Part shown: positions 24,601 to 36,026 of the stretch, in pieces
Position numbering within the stretch: the stretch's first letter is position 1
Layout of the letters: each line of letters begins with the position of its first letter
Assembly (NCBI GenBank): GCA_014621425.1
Contig: JAANBB010000148.1
Location: 1-64,000 of the forward strand
Direction: 5' to 3'
Origin: Cylindrodendrum hubeiense
Taxonomy: Eukaryota; Ascomycota; Sordariomycetes; Hypocreales; Nectriaceae
Length of the DNA stretch: 64,000 nucleotides
Made by a program: the position numbers and the translations under genes
The notes under the pieces: model-generated
What the model saw: the letters and a program-made list of their open reading frames with translations, nothing else
What the model was told of the DNA's origin: nothing
Database searches by the model: none

Positions 24601-25518
24601 CGTCGGATAACCATCCGGTTCTGGGCGTTTGCTCGCAGGCATGCAGACCCGAGATGCGCTGGGTTTTCGGATGCTGGGTGGGTCAGTCGATTCAGGGCGC
24701 ATTCAGAGATGCCACATGGCCCGTCCGTCTGGTTGGCCCCGCAAGTCGGCTCAGGCCCGGCCGAGTGTCACAGCCATGATCCCGAAGGATGCTACACTTG
24801 AATGTACGGTGCAGCCAATTGCGTGGGCCGGGAGGCCTGCTCCGCCCCGGTCATTTCCATCTCGTTACGATCTAAGACAAGTACCAAAGTCCCACCAGTG
24901 CCCTAGCCGGGATTTGGGACGACAGCGGGACCCAGATCGGGCGTGGAATGCCGGACCGAGTAGCATGTCGCGTGTTCACCTGCGAGGGCGAGCTGGTCCC
25001 CCTTTTCCGCGGCCGTCGAGCGCACCCGAGACCGCGGCTACCTCGCGGCCCAGAGCCCTGTGCGGTCTGTCCCCGTAGGATTGCAGTGGCTGGAAGAAGC
25101 GAGTCGCCGTCAGGGATGCGGGAGCGCGCTGAGCCCTTCAAGCTCGACCTGCACAGCCAAGGCGTGCGGCACGGCGGCTCCATGCCGGGGCTGGACGCAC
25201 TCTGCATCAGTTGGGCCAACTGATGACCACAGCCTAGTTCGGAAGACCCCGAATCCCCCATAGTTTCGCCAGGATCTAAACCTAAAGAGTCGATCATGGC
25301 GCAGCTACATAATACGAGACCCCTGAGCCCATCTCCACTATTGGACGGCTGCACTGGCGGTGTTACAGTAAGCGTTGCCTGATGGGTAGCGGAAGCACGC
25401 GATCACTACTTCTTCCGCTTCCACCAGCCTGTTTTCATCTGTCGTCTGTCGTCTGCATGGTTCTTCGGTTCTTCTCTCCTTGCCCTCTGTTTCTGCCCTT
25501 CATCCATCGACCTGTACA
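21619..25518. other. Gene-poor region of nearly 4 kb, including a GC-rich block
   Basis: No gene could be supported in either orientation; the many short frames show no domain or splice pattern. Bases 21619-21900 are the upstream region of the aldehyde dehydrogenase gene and include CGGACCGA at 21816-21823. Bases 24090-25260 are clearly GC-richer than their flanks, with long open frames in several phases, as expected from composition alone. Bases 25400-25518 are a pyrimidine-rich leader before the membrane sulfatase-fold gene. Confidence 0.5.
21816..21823 (-). promoter_or_regulatory. TCGGTCCG element upstream of the aldehyde dehydrogenase
   Basis: The plus strand reads CGGACCGA, which is the complement of TCGGTCCG. 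It lies 198 bp upstream of the ATG at 21618, the same distance range as the copies before the ligase, carboxylase and lyase genes. Paired CGG/CCG triplets of this kind are typical Zn2Cys6 targets. The role is inferred. Confidence 0.4.
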
Positions 25519-28299
25519 ATGTATTCACCTCCGGTTTGCTTTCTTTTCTCGGCGTTTGTTGTGTCTGTGATTTCCTCTAAATTTTTCCACCTTTGCACCT
25601 TTGTCTCGACCATTCCGGCCTCCGCTTTCATACTCTACCTCCCGACCTTTTTCCTCGCCGACTTTCTCGCGATATGCATCGCCAGAGTCTTTCTGCGACC
25701 CGTCAAGGGCCTGGCCTCCTTGGTCGGGGCTTTGGTCGGGTCTTTCATAACGTAGGTCGGCTTCTCGCCACCGCCCGTCAACGCTAACCCGGAACAATAG
25801 CGTCCTCACCGTTGTCGGCGCCTCGTCGCAATTGGGATTTTACCTCAAGACCGGAGGTGAGCTGGAATGGCACGAAGCAAGAGCATATGCCATGAGCACC
25901 GACGGGATCAAGGTGCTGCTCACTGGAGGCTGGGCTGTGTTGGGGTTAATGATCATCATCCTGGGCCTGGCCTACTTCGTCCAGAACGCGCTCTTCAGGT
26001 GGGTAGGAGATTTCTTGATGGGGATATATCTTGGAATCATCTCCGGTATGTTAAATCACGTGTTATGGGCGGTAGCATACCAGCTGACATAACTCTAGTC
26101 TTGCGCTTTATCGTCAAGCTCCGTCATGGCAGGCCCCAGAGAAAGGCAGATATCGAGCACGACACCGAGTCGATTACCGGCCTCTCGGTCGACACCGACC
26201 CTTCGAACGACGATTCCGAATCTCATAGACTCATGGGTGGTGGAGAGAAGCCTGCACCAAGAGAGTCGAAGTCTTCCCGATGGCTCGTGTCGATTCTGTC
26301 TTGGGTGCTCAAGGTGGCAGCACTGGCCTTCCTCACAACCACCATGATCCTTCGCCCGCATAAGCCTTTCGACCACATGTCAATCACTCTCCCGATTTCC
26401 CTTTTCGACATCTTCAAACCCGAACCCGATCATTGCGTGGAACAGAGGCGCATCATGTCGAATATGTGGCCCCTTCCGAATCTTATTGACAGCGCAAACT
26501 GGAAGGATTCCCATGGTGACTTCAAAGGCTGGGCGCCGGGCCACCACAGTGAGCTGCGTAACCAGTACAGGCAAAGGACTCCTGAGTGGTTGCCTGAAAA
26601 GATACCGCGCGGATTTTCTCGATGGGATCCCAAGAGATTCGAGGCTCTCAACTCTGTTAAACAGTCCTGGAAGCAGCAATGTCCTACCCTTCGTGTGCAA
26701 GAGCCCTATTACAACCCCGTCAACGACCCATTGAAGATTACCAACCTTGACAGCGACGTTTTGGAACCCTTGAAAGAGGCACTCGACTCCGGTTCTATCA
26801 AGGTCAAAAATGTCGTCTTCATCCTGATGGAGAGTCTCCGAGAGGAACTCTTCCCAATTCGTCAAGGATCCGATATTCACAAGACCATCATGCGATACAA
26901 CGAAGAGGATGACAGGGAACTCGTCAACTCCCGACTGGCCCACTTAACCCCCAATATAGAGAAGCTTGCCGGGCTTTCTGGAAACTTCAAGAATGCCGAC
27001 GGCGTCAGCTACGACGCTCCAGAGCTGAACTGGAAAGATAAAACGCAGCCCGGATTTGGTGGTATCAATGTTCAAGGCGGATTTACGACCGCTAGCATGT
27101 CTACCAAGAGCTTTGCCGCCAACCACTGTGGTGCCTGGCCGATGCCCGTCGAGAAATTCGAAGAGGCCGAGACTGACAGTTATCAACCGTGTCTTCCTCA
27201 GATTCTTGGCCTCTTGAATGATGTCAAGGACAACGCGACCTCGAAATCAGATGACTTTAGAGAGTGGCCATGGTACCCGGCGCTCTTCGAGTCTGTTACG
27301 GAACAATACGATAGACAGGAAAGGTTCGATCAGAAGATCGGCTTCAAGCACATCATCGCTAGAGCCGAACTGAAGAAGGATCCACGATACAACGAGTCCG
27401 ACCCCCTCTGGAAGCCCGTCAACTACTTCGGGTTTGCCGAGCCCGTCTTGAAGCCGCATATCAGGGACTACATAACCAACGCTACCGCCAACAACCAACG
27501 AATTTTCATGTCACATTTCACGAGCACCACTCATCATGCTTGGGATGTACCCGACTCTTTCCCTAAAGTCGAATACCTGCCTACGAGGGGAACTGCGAAC
27601 TGGCATAAAGATTTCAACAAGTATCTGAATACGATTCGGTTTCACGATACCTGGATGGGAGAACTGATGCAGTTATTCGATGATTTGGGTATTTCAGATG
27701 AAACCCTCGTCGTCTTTGCTGGCGATCACGGACAGACCTTCAAAGAGGATTACCATAAAACAGGCACCTACGAAGTCGAACATATCAGCGATTTCCGGGT
27801 ACCGATTACCTTCCGACACCCCAAACTTCCCTCAATCCAATACGCGGCAAATGCGACGACCGTCTCCGTCCTGCCGACAATCCTCGATCTTCTTATCAAC
27901 AGCAAATCGCTCAACGATAAAGACACAAATATTGCTTCCGACCTGCTTAATGATTATGAAGGTCAATCTCTCATTCGACCATATAAGACGTCAGATAAAG
28001 GCCGGCGTGCCTGGAATTTTGCTGTTATCAACTCTGGCGCGGGGTTGCTTGCTGTTACCTCTGCGGATGCCCCTTGGAGGCTGGTTATGCCCATGGGCAA
28101 GGTGTTTGAGTATACATTTACAGACCCACGGAACGATCCATTGGAACTGAGTCCTATCTCTGCTTGGTCCATCGACATCTTGGTCGAAATGGTTCGTGTT
28201 GCGTATGGAGAAGAGGCTGCCAAATGGGTCACCGAGGCTCCGGCAGTAGCTCATTGGTGGAGTTTAGAACGCCAGCGGTTATGGAAATATCATTTGTAG
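25519..28299 (+). CDS. Membrane-anchored sulfatase/alkaline-phosphatase-fold protein
   Basis: Three exons (25519-25751, 25801-26045, 26099-28299) join in frame to 892 residues. An in-frame ATG at 25480 would add 13 residues. The first 180 residues hold several membrane helices, for example FILYLPTFFLADFLAICIA, then VLTVVGASSQLGFY and VLLTGGWAVLGLMIIILGL. Another helix lies near WVLKVAALAFLTTTMIL. The rest is extracytoplasmic in style and carries the sulfatase fold: NVVFILMESLREELFP (metal-binding start, with Ser/Glu in place of the usual Asp-Asp), HLTPNIEKLA, GGFTTASMSTKSF (likely nucleophile Thr/Ser) and VVFAGDHGQTFKEDYHKTG (metal-binding Asp-His). This resembles lipoteichoic-acid-synthase-like and sulfatase-domain proteins common in Aspergillus. 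The reaction is unknown; phosphoglycerol- or phosphoethanolamine-type transfer or hydrolysis is possible. Confidence 0.88.
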
Positions 28300-28498
28300 A
28301 ATGGGTTGATGCATTATAATATCAACCAAGAATTTAATTAAGATTTCTTAAAGAGACAATACGGCGGGTTACAGTGATCGCTATTGAGCAGTCTACACCC
28401 ATCTTGCTACAATAAGCCCCATTTGCAACTTTTGAAACTCTTGATCTCCCGGGGTTCCTTTGCTAGAACATGTGTATAATTTCTGTCCAGTCTTTTAC

Positions 28499-30849
28499 TT
28501 AATCGATAAGAGTAGCCCATGTACAAGGTGAAGGTAGACTAGATAAGAATGATACAGGACCAGGTTGAGTCTTCGGTACTTCTTGCGATAAGCCTGCATA
28601 GTCAACCAACGACCAAAGAAAGTCCTCTGACAACATTTCTAAGACATCGCTCGACCCTGGACTGTCCTGAAGATAAGCATACGCATTTAACTGTGCGTTT
28701 AATTCATAAAGCTTGTTTAACTGTAAACGAGGTACTATTAGGTATGCGTTGTCAAAGAACATTGAACCGAGAATAGACTGACCATGATTTTTGCGATCGG
28801 CCAGAGCCTTGCAAGCCTTTCCAATACCTCCATACTCTGGTCAAAATATAATTGCGCGTCATACTGGTCGACACTGTCGAGTTGCTGTTGGGAGCCTAAC
28901 GCTAAGCAATGAATTCCTGCAGCGATTGCAGCACAATACGGATAGAAAGACGAGTCAAGTGAGACCCCGCTCCCGGAAGTGGCTGCGAGTAAACTCGTAA
29001 GCTGTCTTGCGTTTTCTTGTGCCAAGTGAGAAACGCGTAAGGCGAAACTTTTCGGTGCCCTTCCGGCGATGGGCTTTAGTCGAAGTCGTATTAGGAAAGG
29101 GTGGTTCAGCAGGCAGTGACAGAGGTGGAAAAGGACATGCGCAAAGAAGAGGTGGCCAATCTGGTGCTCATCAATGGCATCGTCTCCTTGAGGCCCACTA
29201 CAAACAAGATCGAGAATGGACTCTTTTCTGCCCTTCAGATATGACTCGAGCAGTAATAATGATGCATTTGGCGCTGTAAAGTCTGATTGGGGATGCCAGG
29301 GTGGTAGATTTTCGGCTCCAGTTCGGCCATGAGCGGTTCTTGTGCAACGAGCGAGGATTGACGAAGTCACGATAGTCAGACTGAACAAGCTGGGGGAATC
29401 AGCCAGAGCAACATCCCAGCTCAGCATTCCCTGCAGTGTTGGTGTCTGTTTCCACTCTTCGGTATGGAAGGTTTCCTCGTCGCAAGGGAGCTGCAGGGTG
29501 CAGTCGTGATCAAAGATGGTTGCCGGCCGCGACCGAGCGCATGACATCAGTTTGTCCACGAGATATATAGACCAAAAAGACCTTCGTCGCTCCTCGCGTT
29601 CCGTGGCTGGAAGAAATGAGGACGGCTCGGACATGAGATCGGCATCTTGAGAAAGCCGAATGGCAAGACCCAGGCGCAACCAACCGGAGCTGGTCCTTCC
29701 CGCTGTCGATGCACCAGTTGAAGTCAGTACTATTCGATTGAGAAGCAATTGAATGTCTATTACGGCAGGATAGTGGATGATGGAGTGGAAGAGATTGCGT
29801 GTGGATTATCTTACCCGTGTAGTCAACAATAGCGAGTAAGGTGACGGTCTGTATTACCGACAAGTCGAGATTGTCGTCTACACTTAAGTGATCCTTAATA
29901 ACACATAGCCATGATTGGCGAGAGTATTCACTTGAGGCTTCATGGATCCTCCCAGCGAAGTACGGGGCATCTGAGAAGCGGACGGCCAAAGCCAGCATGG
30001 CAAAGATCAGGCACTTGGGTACTGTCGCATTATCCAGTCGATGTTCGAAAGAGCCTCGGTGGAAGAATGAGTATGGCCGGTTGTGGACGCGTGCAAAGTA
30101 TGTATCGACGAGGCATCGTAGAACGTCGGAAGGGGGCATGCGGTGGAATCGGCTGCTCGAGGATTTCATTGTCAGCGCTGATGGCATTCTGGTGGTGAAT
30201 GGAAAAATTGTAGGCTAGGTACTCTTCCAGTATTTTTTCTTCTGTTAGTGAGATGATGGCATCTTCGCAAGCCTGGAACCCTGAATCTACTTCAAGTAGG
30301 TCATTGGGTGACGGCATTTCCAGGTGGGTTTCCGCGATTATTGAAGAGGACGGTGGCCCACTGTAGTTTTTGGATGATATTAGGCAAATTTCTGGCAATA
30401 CAAAGTATTGTAGCTTACGTTTGAAGCTTGGAGTTGTCTTGGCTTAGTCTGCACAAAGCCATCTCAATTGTAGAAATTCGTTCCAGGAGGTCGGCCTGGG
30501 CAAGTTAGCCAACATGGAACGTCGATGAATGTGTCGGAAAATATTCACATCTTGTGTAACAGGAGGCGGCAAAGCAGCACCCCCGCTGAAATTGATAGCC
30601 GTACTTGGGTATGGCTCGTAGATGCAACCGCGTCTGTTCTGGCGACAGTGGGTGCAAATGGGTCGTTGTCCAGAACACTTGATCTTTCGTCGTCTGTTGC
30701 CAGACGAGACGTCATACACTTAGCTTTGCTCCACTCCCGCCAGCAAGCGGGCTCGGTATTCTCAGGTCATTGTTTACATACCTGCAATTGGCGCATGCCT
30801 GGCGGATGCGCTTAATGACACCCGTGGGCGATGTTCCGTGAGTCTGCAT
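28499..30849 (-). CDS. Zn2Cys6 transcription factor, candidate regulator of the carboxylase cluster
   Basis: The first exon starts MQTHGTSPTGVIKRIRQ and contains ACANC. After an intron ending ggcaacag it continues RRRKIKC, ICTHC and RRGC, which gives a complete six-cysteine zinc cluster with normal spacing. The middle part is a fungal-specific transcription factor domain: YFARVHNRPYSFFHRGSF, LDLSVIQTVTLLAIVDYTG and SSGWLRLGLAIRLSQDADL, then REERRRSFWSIYLVDKLMS. The last exon (28714-28499) joins in phase at AKIM/LNKLYEL and ends ATLID. The gene is next to, and on the same strand as, the lyase-hydratase fusion and the acyl-CoA synthetase. That makes it the likely local activator of that route. 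Its expected targets would be paired CGG triplets; repeated TCGGTCCG-like sites exist upstream of the neighbours but not in its own promoter. Confidence 0.88.
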
Positions 30850-31220
30850 TGGGGATTGGTAGATATCGGTAAATTATTATAGCATCTACAAACCAGCAAT
30901 GTGATTTTGGTGACTTTGAGAAGAGCAAGGTCCATCGATGGCTGGGGAAATCTGGGGTATGGTGGGGACGGAGATGCGCGGGTGCTTTAGCCGTGGCATC
31001 GAGTCTCCTTCGGGCTACTTACTACCGCGGTAGCATTTCGACAGCGGTTCTTAGTGCCCGTCCCCGCAGTAATTTAACCCTTCGGTTCCTTAGAAGCTAT
31101 GTAGGGTCATGCCAGTTTACGAGACTCTTGATACCCATCAGACCGTGAACCTAATCCCATGCCCAAGATTCAAACTTCGCCGTGGTGATGCGCTGCGTGT
31201 TCCATCATTCACTACTCTAC
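30850..31220. other. Intergenic region between the regulator and the lyase-hydratase gene
   Basis: This is the upstream region of the minus-strand regulator and the 3' flank of the fusion gene. It contains accgcggta near 31024 (a CCGCGG palindrome) and agcggttc near 31042, but no copy of TCGGTCCG. No gene is seen. Confidence 0.5.
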
Positions 31221-33108
31221 TTAAAGCTTGCTGCGTGATTTGTTCTTGTGGTATTCGTCCCAGTCAACCTTTCGACCGGCTTGGAATTCCTTAACCCCGT
31301 AATCACCTGGCGCACCGGGCTTCATCATGTCCTGGAATAGCTGCTTGATCACAACCGCCTGTTCTTGCTGCCCACCGTGGGCCCAGCCAGCTCGAACCAG
31401 ATCTTTACACATTCTTGTCGCATCCGAAGAGGTTACTCGCAGTTGTAGCAGGAGAGTGGTCAGGAGTTTGTCCAACGATGCTGCGTCATCAGCGACATCA
31501 AAGATGACTCCTTTTGCTTTCAGCTCTGTTGGCGATACAGGCCGGCTTGAGAGCATTGCTTCCCGAGAGAATGGAATCCCCCACTCTCGGATGACGTATT
31601 TCGAGATTGTTGCAGGGCACAGTCCCAGTTTTGCTTCGCTCAAAGTAACGGTCGCGCTTTGGATGCACAGTCGAATATCGCAGGTGAAGGCCAGACCGAC
31701 TCCTCCTCCAAATGCCGGCCCGTTGAGACAAGATATAGTTACCTTGGGGCATGTATCAATAGTTTCAAACAATTGATACAGCCTCTCAAATTGTGCATCA
31801 GCAGCCGAAACGTCCGCTCCGACAGGCGTGCTGTTTTTTCCGAGATCCATTCCGGTGCAAAAGAACTTGCCAGTTCCTGTAATAACAATGCGGCTGAGAG
31901 TTGGGTCCTTTCCTGCCTCTTTAAACGTCGAGATCAGATCATTGATCATCGTAACGGTCAGCGCGTTGCCGTTTTTGGGTCTATTCATTGTGATTTTGAG
32001 ATTTGCCCCCGCCCTGTGCACAAGTAAACCATCGGTCTTGTTGACGCAGGTCCATGACAGGCTTGCTTTGGCGGATAGCGCTCCAGTCTCAATATTCTTG
32101 GAATTTTCGGGTTTGCTCTTGCTTGCCAAAGCGGCTCCAGCACGGCTTCCCGTTTGCATCGACAGCTTCTGAGATATCCATGTTCCCGTCGTCACCAGCT
32201 TGCTTAAGTCGACACCAGTTTCGATGCCTGCTTTGTCGAACATGTATACCAAATCTTCAGTAGCAACGTTGCCTTTGGCTCCCGGTGCAAACGGACATCC
32301 GCCCAGGCCAGCTACGCTGCTATCGAATACTCGGATTCCACAGTTGTATGCCTCCCAAACGTTGGCGACCGCTTGGCCGTATGTGTCATGGAAATGCCCG
32401 GCCAGTCGATTGAGGGGCACTCCATTATTATCAAGGAACTTGATCAGCTTGCGCGTGTTGGACGGTGAACCGACACCAAGTGTGTCGCCAAGACTGATCT
32501 CATAGCAACCCATCCCGATGAGAGCATTGACAGCCTTCAAAACGGCAGTGGGAGAAGTTGGCCCATCAAATGGATCAGTGAATATGCACGAGACGTATCT
32601 TGGTTCCATGTTAGCTCATCTGAGACTCTGAAGCCGCCAATGTCATAAGGAGTGCTCACCCTCGAACTGCTAGACCTCGGCGTTGTGCTTCTTGAGCAAC
32701 GGAACGTGCTCTCGCAATGCCTTCATCCACGGTGCAATTGATGTTGGCCTTGCTAAAACCTTCCGTGGCGCTGATGAATACCGCAACTTCTGAAATTCCA
32801 TACTGAGATCCGATTTCAATCCCCTTTATATTTGGAATCAAGACAGGAAGGCGAAGCGACTTATTCTGCAGGAGCTCTTGGATGAGCGAACTCTTCAAAA
32901 CGTCCCGACAATCACTAAGCTGAGGAACTGCTTTGGGAGAGACAACTGACGTTATTTCGATGGCGCGCAGCCCTGTGTCGTAGAGCTTGCATATGAGGTC
33001 GATTTTGATGTTTGTCGGGACCTTTTGAGAGATGTTCTGCAACCCGTCGCGAGGTCCTACTTCGACGATTCTGACGTTCGGGTTCATCTGGGAGATTGAT
33101 TGAGACAC
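31221..33108 (-). CDS. HMG-CoA lyase / enoyl-CoA hydratase fusion protein with PTS1 (SKL)
   Basis: Two exons (33108-32660, 32598-31221) join in phase to one 608-residue frame. Residues about 1-310 are an HMG-CoA-lyase-type TIM barrel: EVGPRDGLQN, AVRGYVSCIFTDPFDG, LAGHFHDTYGQAVANVWEAY and SSVAGLGGCPFAPGAKGN, with the metal-binding Asp and His and the catalytic Cys all present. A short linker (SKSKPENSKN) follows. Residues about 345-608 are a crotonase: KITMNRPKNGNAL, GRIVITG-like strand, GPAFGGGVGLAFTCDIRLC and LSEAKLGLCPATISKYVIRE. The GGGVGL and LCPATIS-YVI blocks match bacterial LiuC/AtuE-type (methylglutaconyl- or isohexenylglutaconyl-CoA) hydratases. So one chain would hydrate the carboxylated enoyl-CoA and cleave the product. 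The protein ends KNKSRSKL, a canonical peroxisomal PTS1, and the N-terminus lacks a mitochondrial presequence. I know of no established name for this fusion. Confidence 0.9.
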
Positions 33109-33655
33109 AGTCCCCTCAAGTGATGTGAAATGCCTGGAACAGACCTATTCTGAGATCAAAATACTTAAACGGACACCGAAAGAGGCCAACATGTGTTCAA
33201 ATGAATCATTTGCTCTTCGGTGGCTCGGTGTTTGCCCAAAATGGGAGCGGACCGGCCAGAAACCTTTTGGCCCGAACGGACCGACCTAGGGGCAACTCGG
33301 TCCGAATCCGCACCACCTGGCCATCTTTCCGGCGGAATCTTTGCAAATGTCTGGGATATGACAATTGCCGATTGACTGGGGCTCTCCGGTCATATGGGTC
33401 CTCCTGCACATAATAATTGGCTCGTGTTACAGTGAGTCAGCGCTCAATTGAGCAATCTGGTTCTAGAGACGTGAAGTGGAACTCGGATTTAATGCGATGG
33501 TTTATGACCACGGCATGCTTGAATCTCCACCTGGACAGAAATGACGAGCCTGTTAGATGCAGATACCTAGGTGTTCCGACGACGTCATATTATGACTGAA
33601 TTACTCGCTTTAAGGAACCTGTGATTATTTGCTCTAGCGAGGTAAAGACGTTTAG
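33109..33655. other. Intergenic region: fusion-gene promoter and ligase 3' flank
   Basis: No gene is supported here. It contains the three CGGACCG-type elements described separately. The right part is the 3' flank of the minus-strand acyl-CoA synthetase gene. Confidence 0.5.
33248..33304. promoter_or_regulatory. Cluster of three CGGACCG-type elements upstream of the fusion gene
   Basis: CGGACCGG at 33248-33255, CGGACCGA at 33277-33284 and TCGGTCCG at 33297-33304. The last two form an 8-bp inverted repeat around a 12-bp spacer. They lie 140-196 bp upstream of the minus-strand ATG at 33108. Inverted CGG triplets suit binding of a Zn2Cys6 dimer; the regulator at 28499-30849 is the obvious candidate. 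Confidence 0.55.
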
Positions 33656-35621
33656 CTACAACTTGGGCTGGATCATGCTCTGCTTGACAAGCCGGTTCCC
33701 AATGTCCCGAAGCAGGTGCTTTTGGTATTTTCCACTCCCGGTCTTGGGAAAATCGGCAACGGATTCCTGCGCACCCACCCAAAAAATGTGCTGAGGGACC
33801 TTGTGTCGACCCAGTTTCTCTACCGTCCAAGCACGAATCTCTTCGTCTTGAGGCAGGCCTTTTACAGCCGGCGCCAACCTCAGGAATGCGCCGACTACTT
33901 CGCCATATTTTTTCGTCGTGTATTCCCACAACGCTTGCCTCTGCGATGGAAGAATGTTCAAGAAGCCGCTCCTCAATTTCTCGGGGGAAAATGTTCTCGC
34001 CGCCTTGGTCAAGGAGCGTCAGCATGGCAAACGGTGATGAGGCCAAGTGAGAGGAATGGAAAACTTACCTCGTATGATGATGTCTTTGATTCGACCAGTG
34101 ATGTAGGCGTAGCCGTCATCATCAATGTACACCTCATCACCAGTGTGCATCCACAGAACTCCATCTTCGTCCCTTCTCATAACCTCGTCTGTTTTCGCTT
34201 GGTTTCGCCAGTACCCTTTCTGCAAGCCAAAGCCGCTGGTGCATAGCTCTCCCCGCTGACCTCTTGGCAAGATATTTCCTTTGCTGTCAATGACTTTACC
34301 CATCGTATGTGGTATAATTCGGCCAATACTGCTCAGTCGTCTTTCAAGCGAATCCTCCACATCCGTGAAGAATGTTACAGGGCTGGTTTCTGTCATACCA
34401 TAAGCGATGAGAATTTTATCTAATCCCATCGTCATGCTCAGCTTCTTAGCCAATGCCGCTGGCATCGCTGACCCTGCGCTTAGTCCCAAACGGAGAGTGT
34501 TCGGGGTCCAGCCGATCTTGTCCGCCACTTCCATTTCCGCAACAAACATGGTTGGCACTCCATAGAGTACCGTAGCCCGTTCGTCTATGATAGATTGTAT
34601 CACTTGGCCTGCATCAAAGCTATCCGACGGTAAGATAAGTGAGCTCCCGTGGGTGAAGCAAGCGAGAAACCCCATCACGAGACCAAAACAGTGAAACAGA
34701 GGCGGCGGACAACACACAATGTCATGTTCGGTCAGATGCAAGGCATTCCCGACAAATCTTCCATTGTTGACAATGTTGCTATGTTACTGAGTCAGCACGA
34801 TACTTGATGAAAGAGTTAATCAGGCCTTACAAACTTGACAGCATCGCGGCTTTGGGGTCACCAGTTGTTCCTGCCAACCAGAGTTAGTATTGCAATTTTA
34901 TCTCTGTTCTACGAGAAAAATGCCCACCTGACGTAAATTGAAGATTGATTATGTCCTCGGGTGTGACCGACTGTGCAATCCGCTTCAACTCTGCATTGCT
35001 CGCCCCGCCAACGGATGAGGTTGAAATAAACGAGGAATACAGTTGAATCTTGATATCTTCTTTAATCTCAAGTAATTCGTCGAACGAAATCACTTGCAAT
35101 AAATCGGGAAGCGGTGACTCGGGCGTATTGTACTGGTTAAGCTGCTCAATGTGACGGTGTAATTGTCTGGCCCCAATACGAGGTGCTATAAAGAGCACTT
35201 TGCAATCTTTGCTAGCTCGTTAGTTTGATTCCTGGCGAATATTATACGGAAGCAACTTGCTGCTCTTTTGCAATGCATTTTGAAGTTCGGAGGGGGTGTA
35301 TGTGGTGTTCAGAACCACAACTGGGCATCCGATTCTGGACGCTCCAAGCAGGGCCTCCAGGTATTCGAAACGGTTACCTGCCATGACACCAACGCAGTCG
35401 CCATGTCGTAGACCGAGTTTGAACAAACCCTCGGCTACTTTCCAACTTCGAGCTGCCAACTGGCGGAACGAAAGGCGGGCCGACTGCCATGGTACAATGA
35501 CCGCGGGTCGGTCTCCGTACTGGACTGCTTGCTCATCTACAAGAGAGCCGAGAGTTACATGCCAGAGAGGCGGCTCTGTTGCCCCTTTGAGGAAGCTCGG
35601 CTTTGATTGGGATGATTCCAT
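33656..35621 (-). pseudogene. Acyl-CoA synthetase (AMP-binding), C-terminal frameshift in an A6 run
   Basis: The chain starts MESSQSKPSFLKGATEPP and has the adenylate-forming enzyme landmarks: INLQFTSG followed after an intron by TTGDPKAAML (P-loop), GVPTMFVAEMEVADK, ILIAYGMTETSPVTFF, WMHTGDEVYIDDDGYAYI and GRIKDIIIRGGENIFPREI. After HDEK the frame changes. A run of six A (33908-33913) holds one base too many for the conserved KYGEVVGAFLRLAP to stay in frame. That part, with the catalytic Lys in FPKTGSGKYQKHLLR, continues in the next frame to a normal stop and ends QPKL, a PTS1-like tripeptide. Relatives activate medium-chain or branched acids to CoA esters. As written, the enzyme would lose its C-terminal lid. 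A single-base sequencing error in the homopolymer is equally possible. It is divergent from the carboxylase beta gene. Confidence 0.8.
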
Positions 35622-36026
35622 GTTGTTTCAGCGATTCGGGAGGTATTCAAGGGAGAGTTGGATGGGTGGTAGTAGCTGAGATGTTCAAGAAAACGCAGAA
35701 GAATTTGACACAATCTTGTTTGAAGGTGCCACAGAGGATCTTGCTTTGATTCCGTGTTCATCTATACCTTGCTTGATTAGGGTACCGGGGTATCGTGGAC
35801 TTCGGTGGCTTATCCGGGGTGTGCCGTCCGGCTCCACACCTATCCGACTCTCGGTCCGTCAGCCGATAGCGCGTCTCCCCGGAAAGGCAATACCCCAGGA
35901 TCGATTACATGAGCAGCGCAATTGACCGAATTCTCCTTCACAACTGACTGCGTCGAAAGAGAAGAAGAAAAAAGACAGTCCTTGGCTCCTCTCCTACCAG
36001 TGCTAAAGTCATTCGCCGTTTGCAAA
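35622..36026. promoter_or_regulatory. Divergent promoter of ligase and carboxylase beta genes
   Basis: These 405 bp separate two divergent starts. They hold CCGACTCTCGG (35844-35854), an inverted CCG-N5-CGG pair. It overlaps TCGGTCCG (35851-35858), which is 230 bp from the ligase ATG and 169 bp from the beta-subunit ATG. More CCG triplets surround them (ccgtccgg at 35824, cagccgat at 35860). The same 8-mer occurs before the other catabolic genes, so a shared regulator is likely. Confidence 0.55.

Noticed and set aside
24629..25078. 149-residue plus-strand frame in the GC-rich block
   Set aside because: Overlapping long frames exist in several phases, as expected from high GC; no family motif is present.
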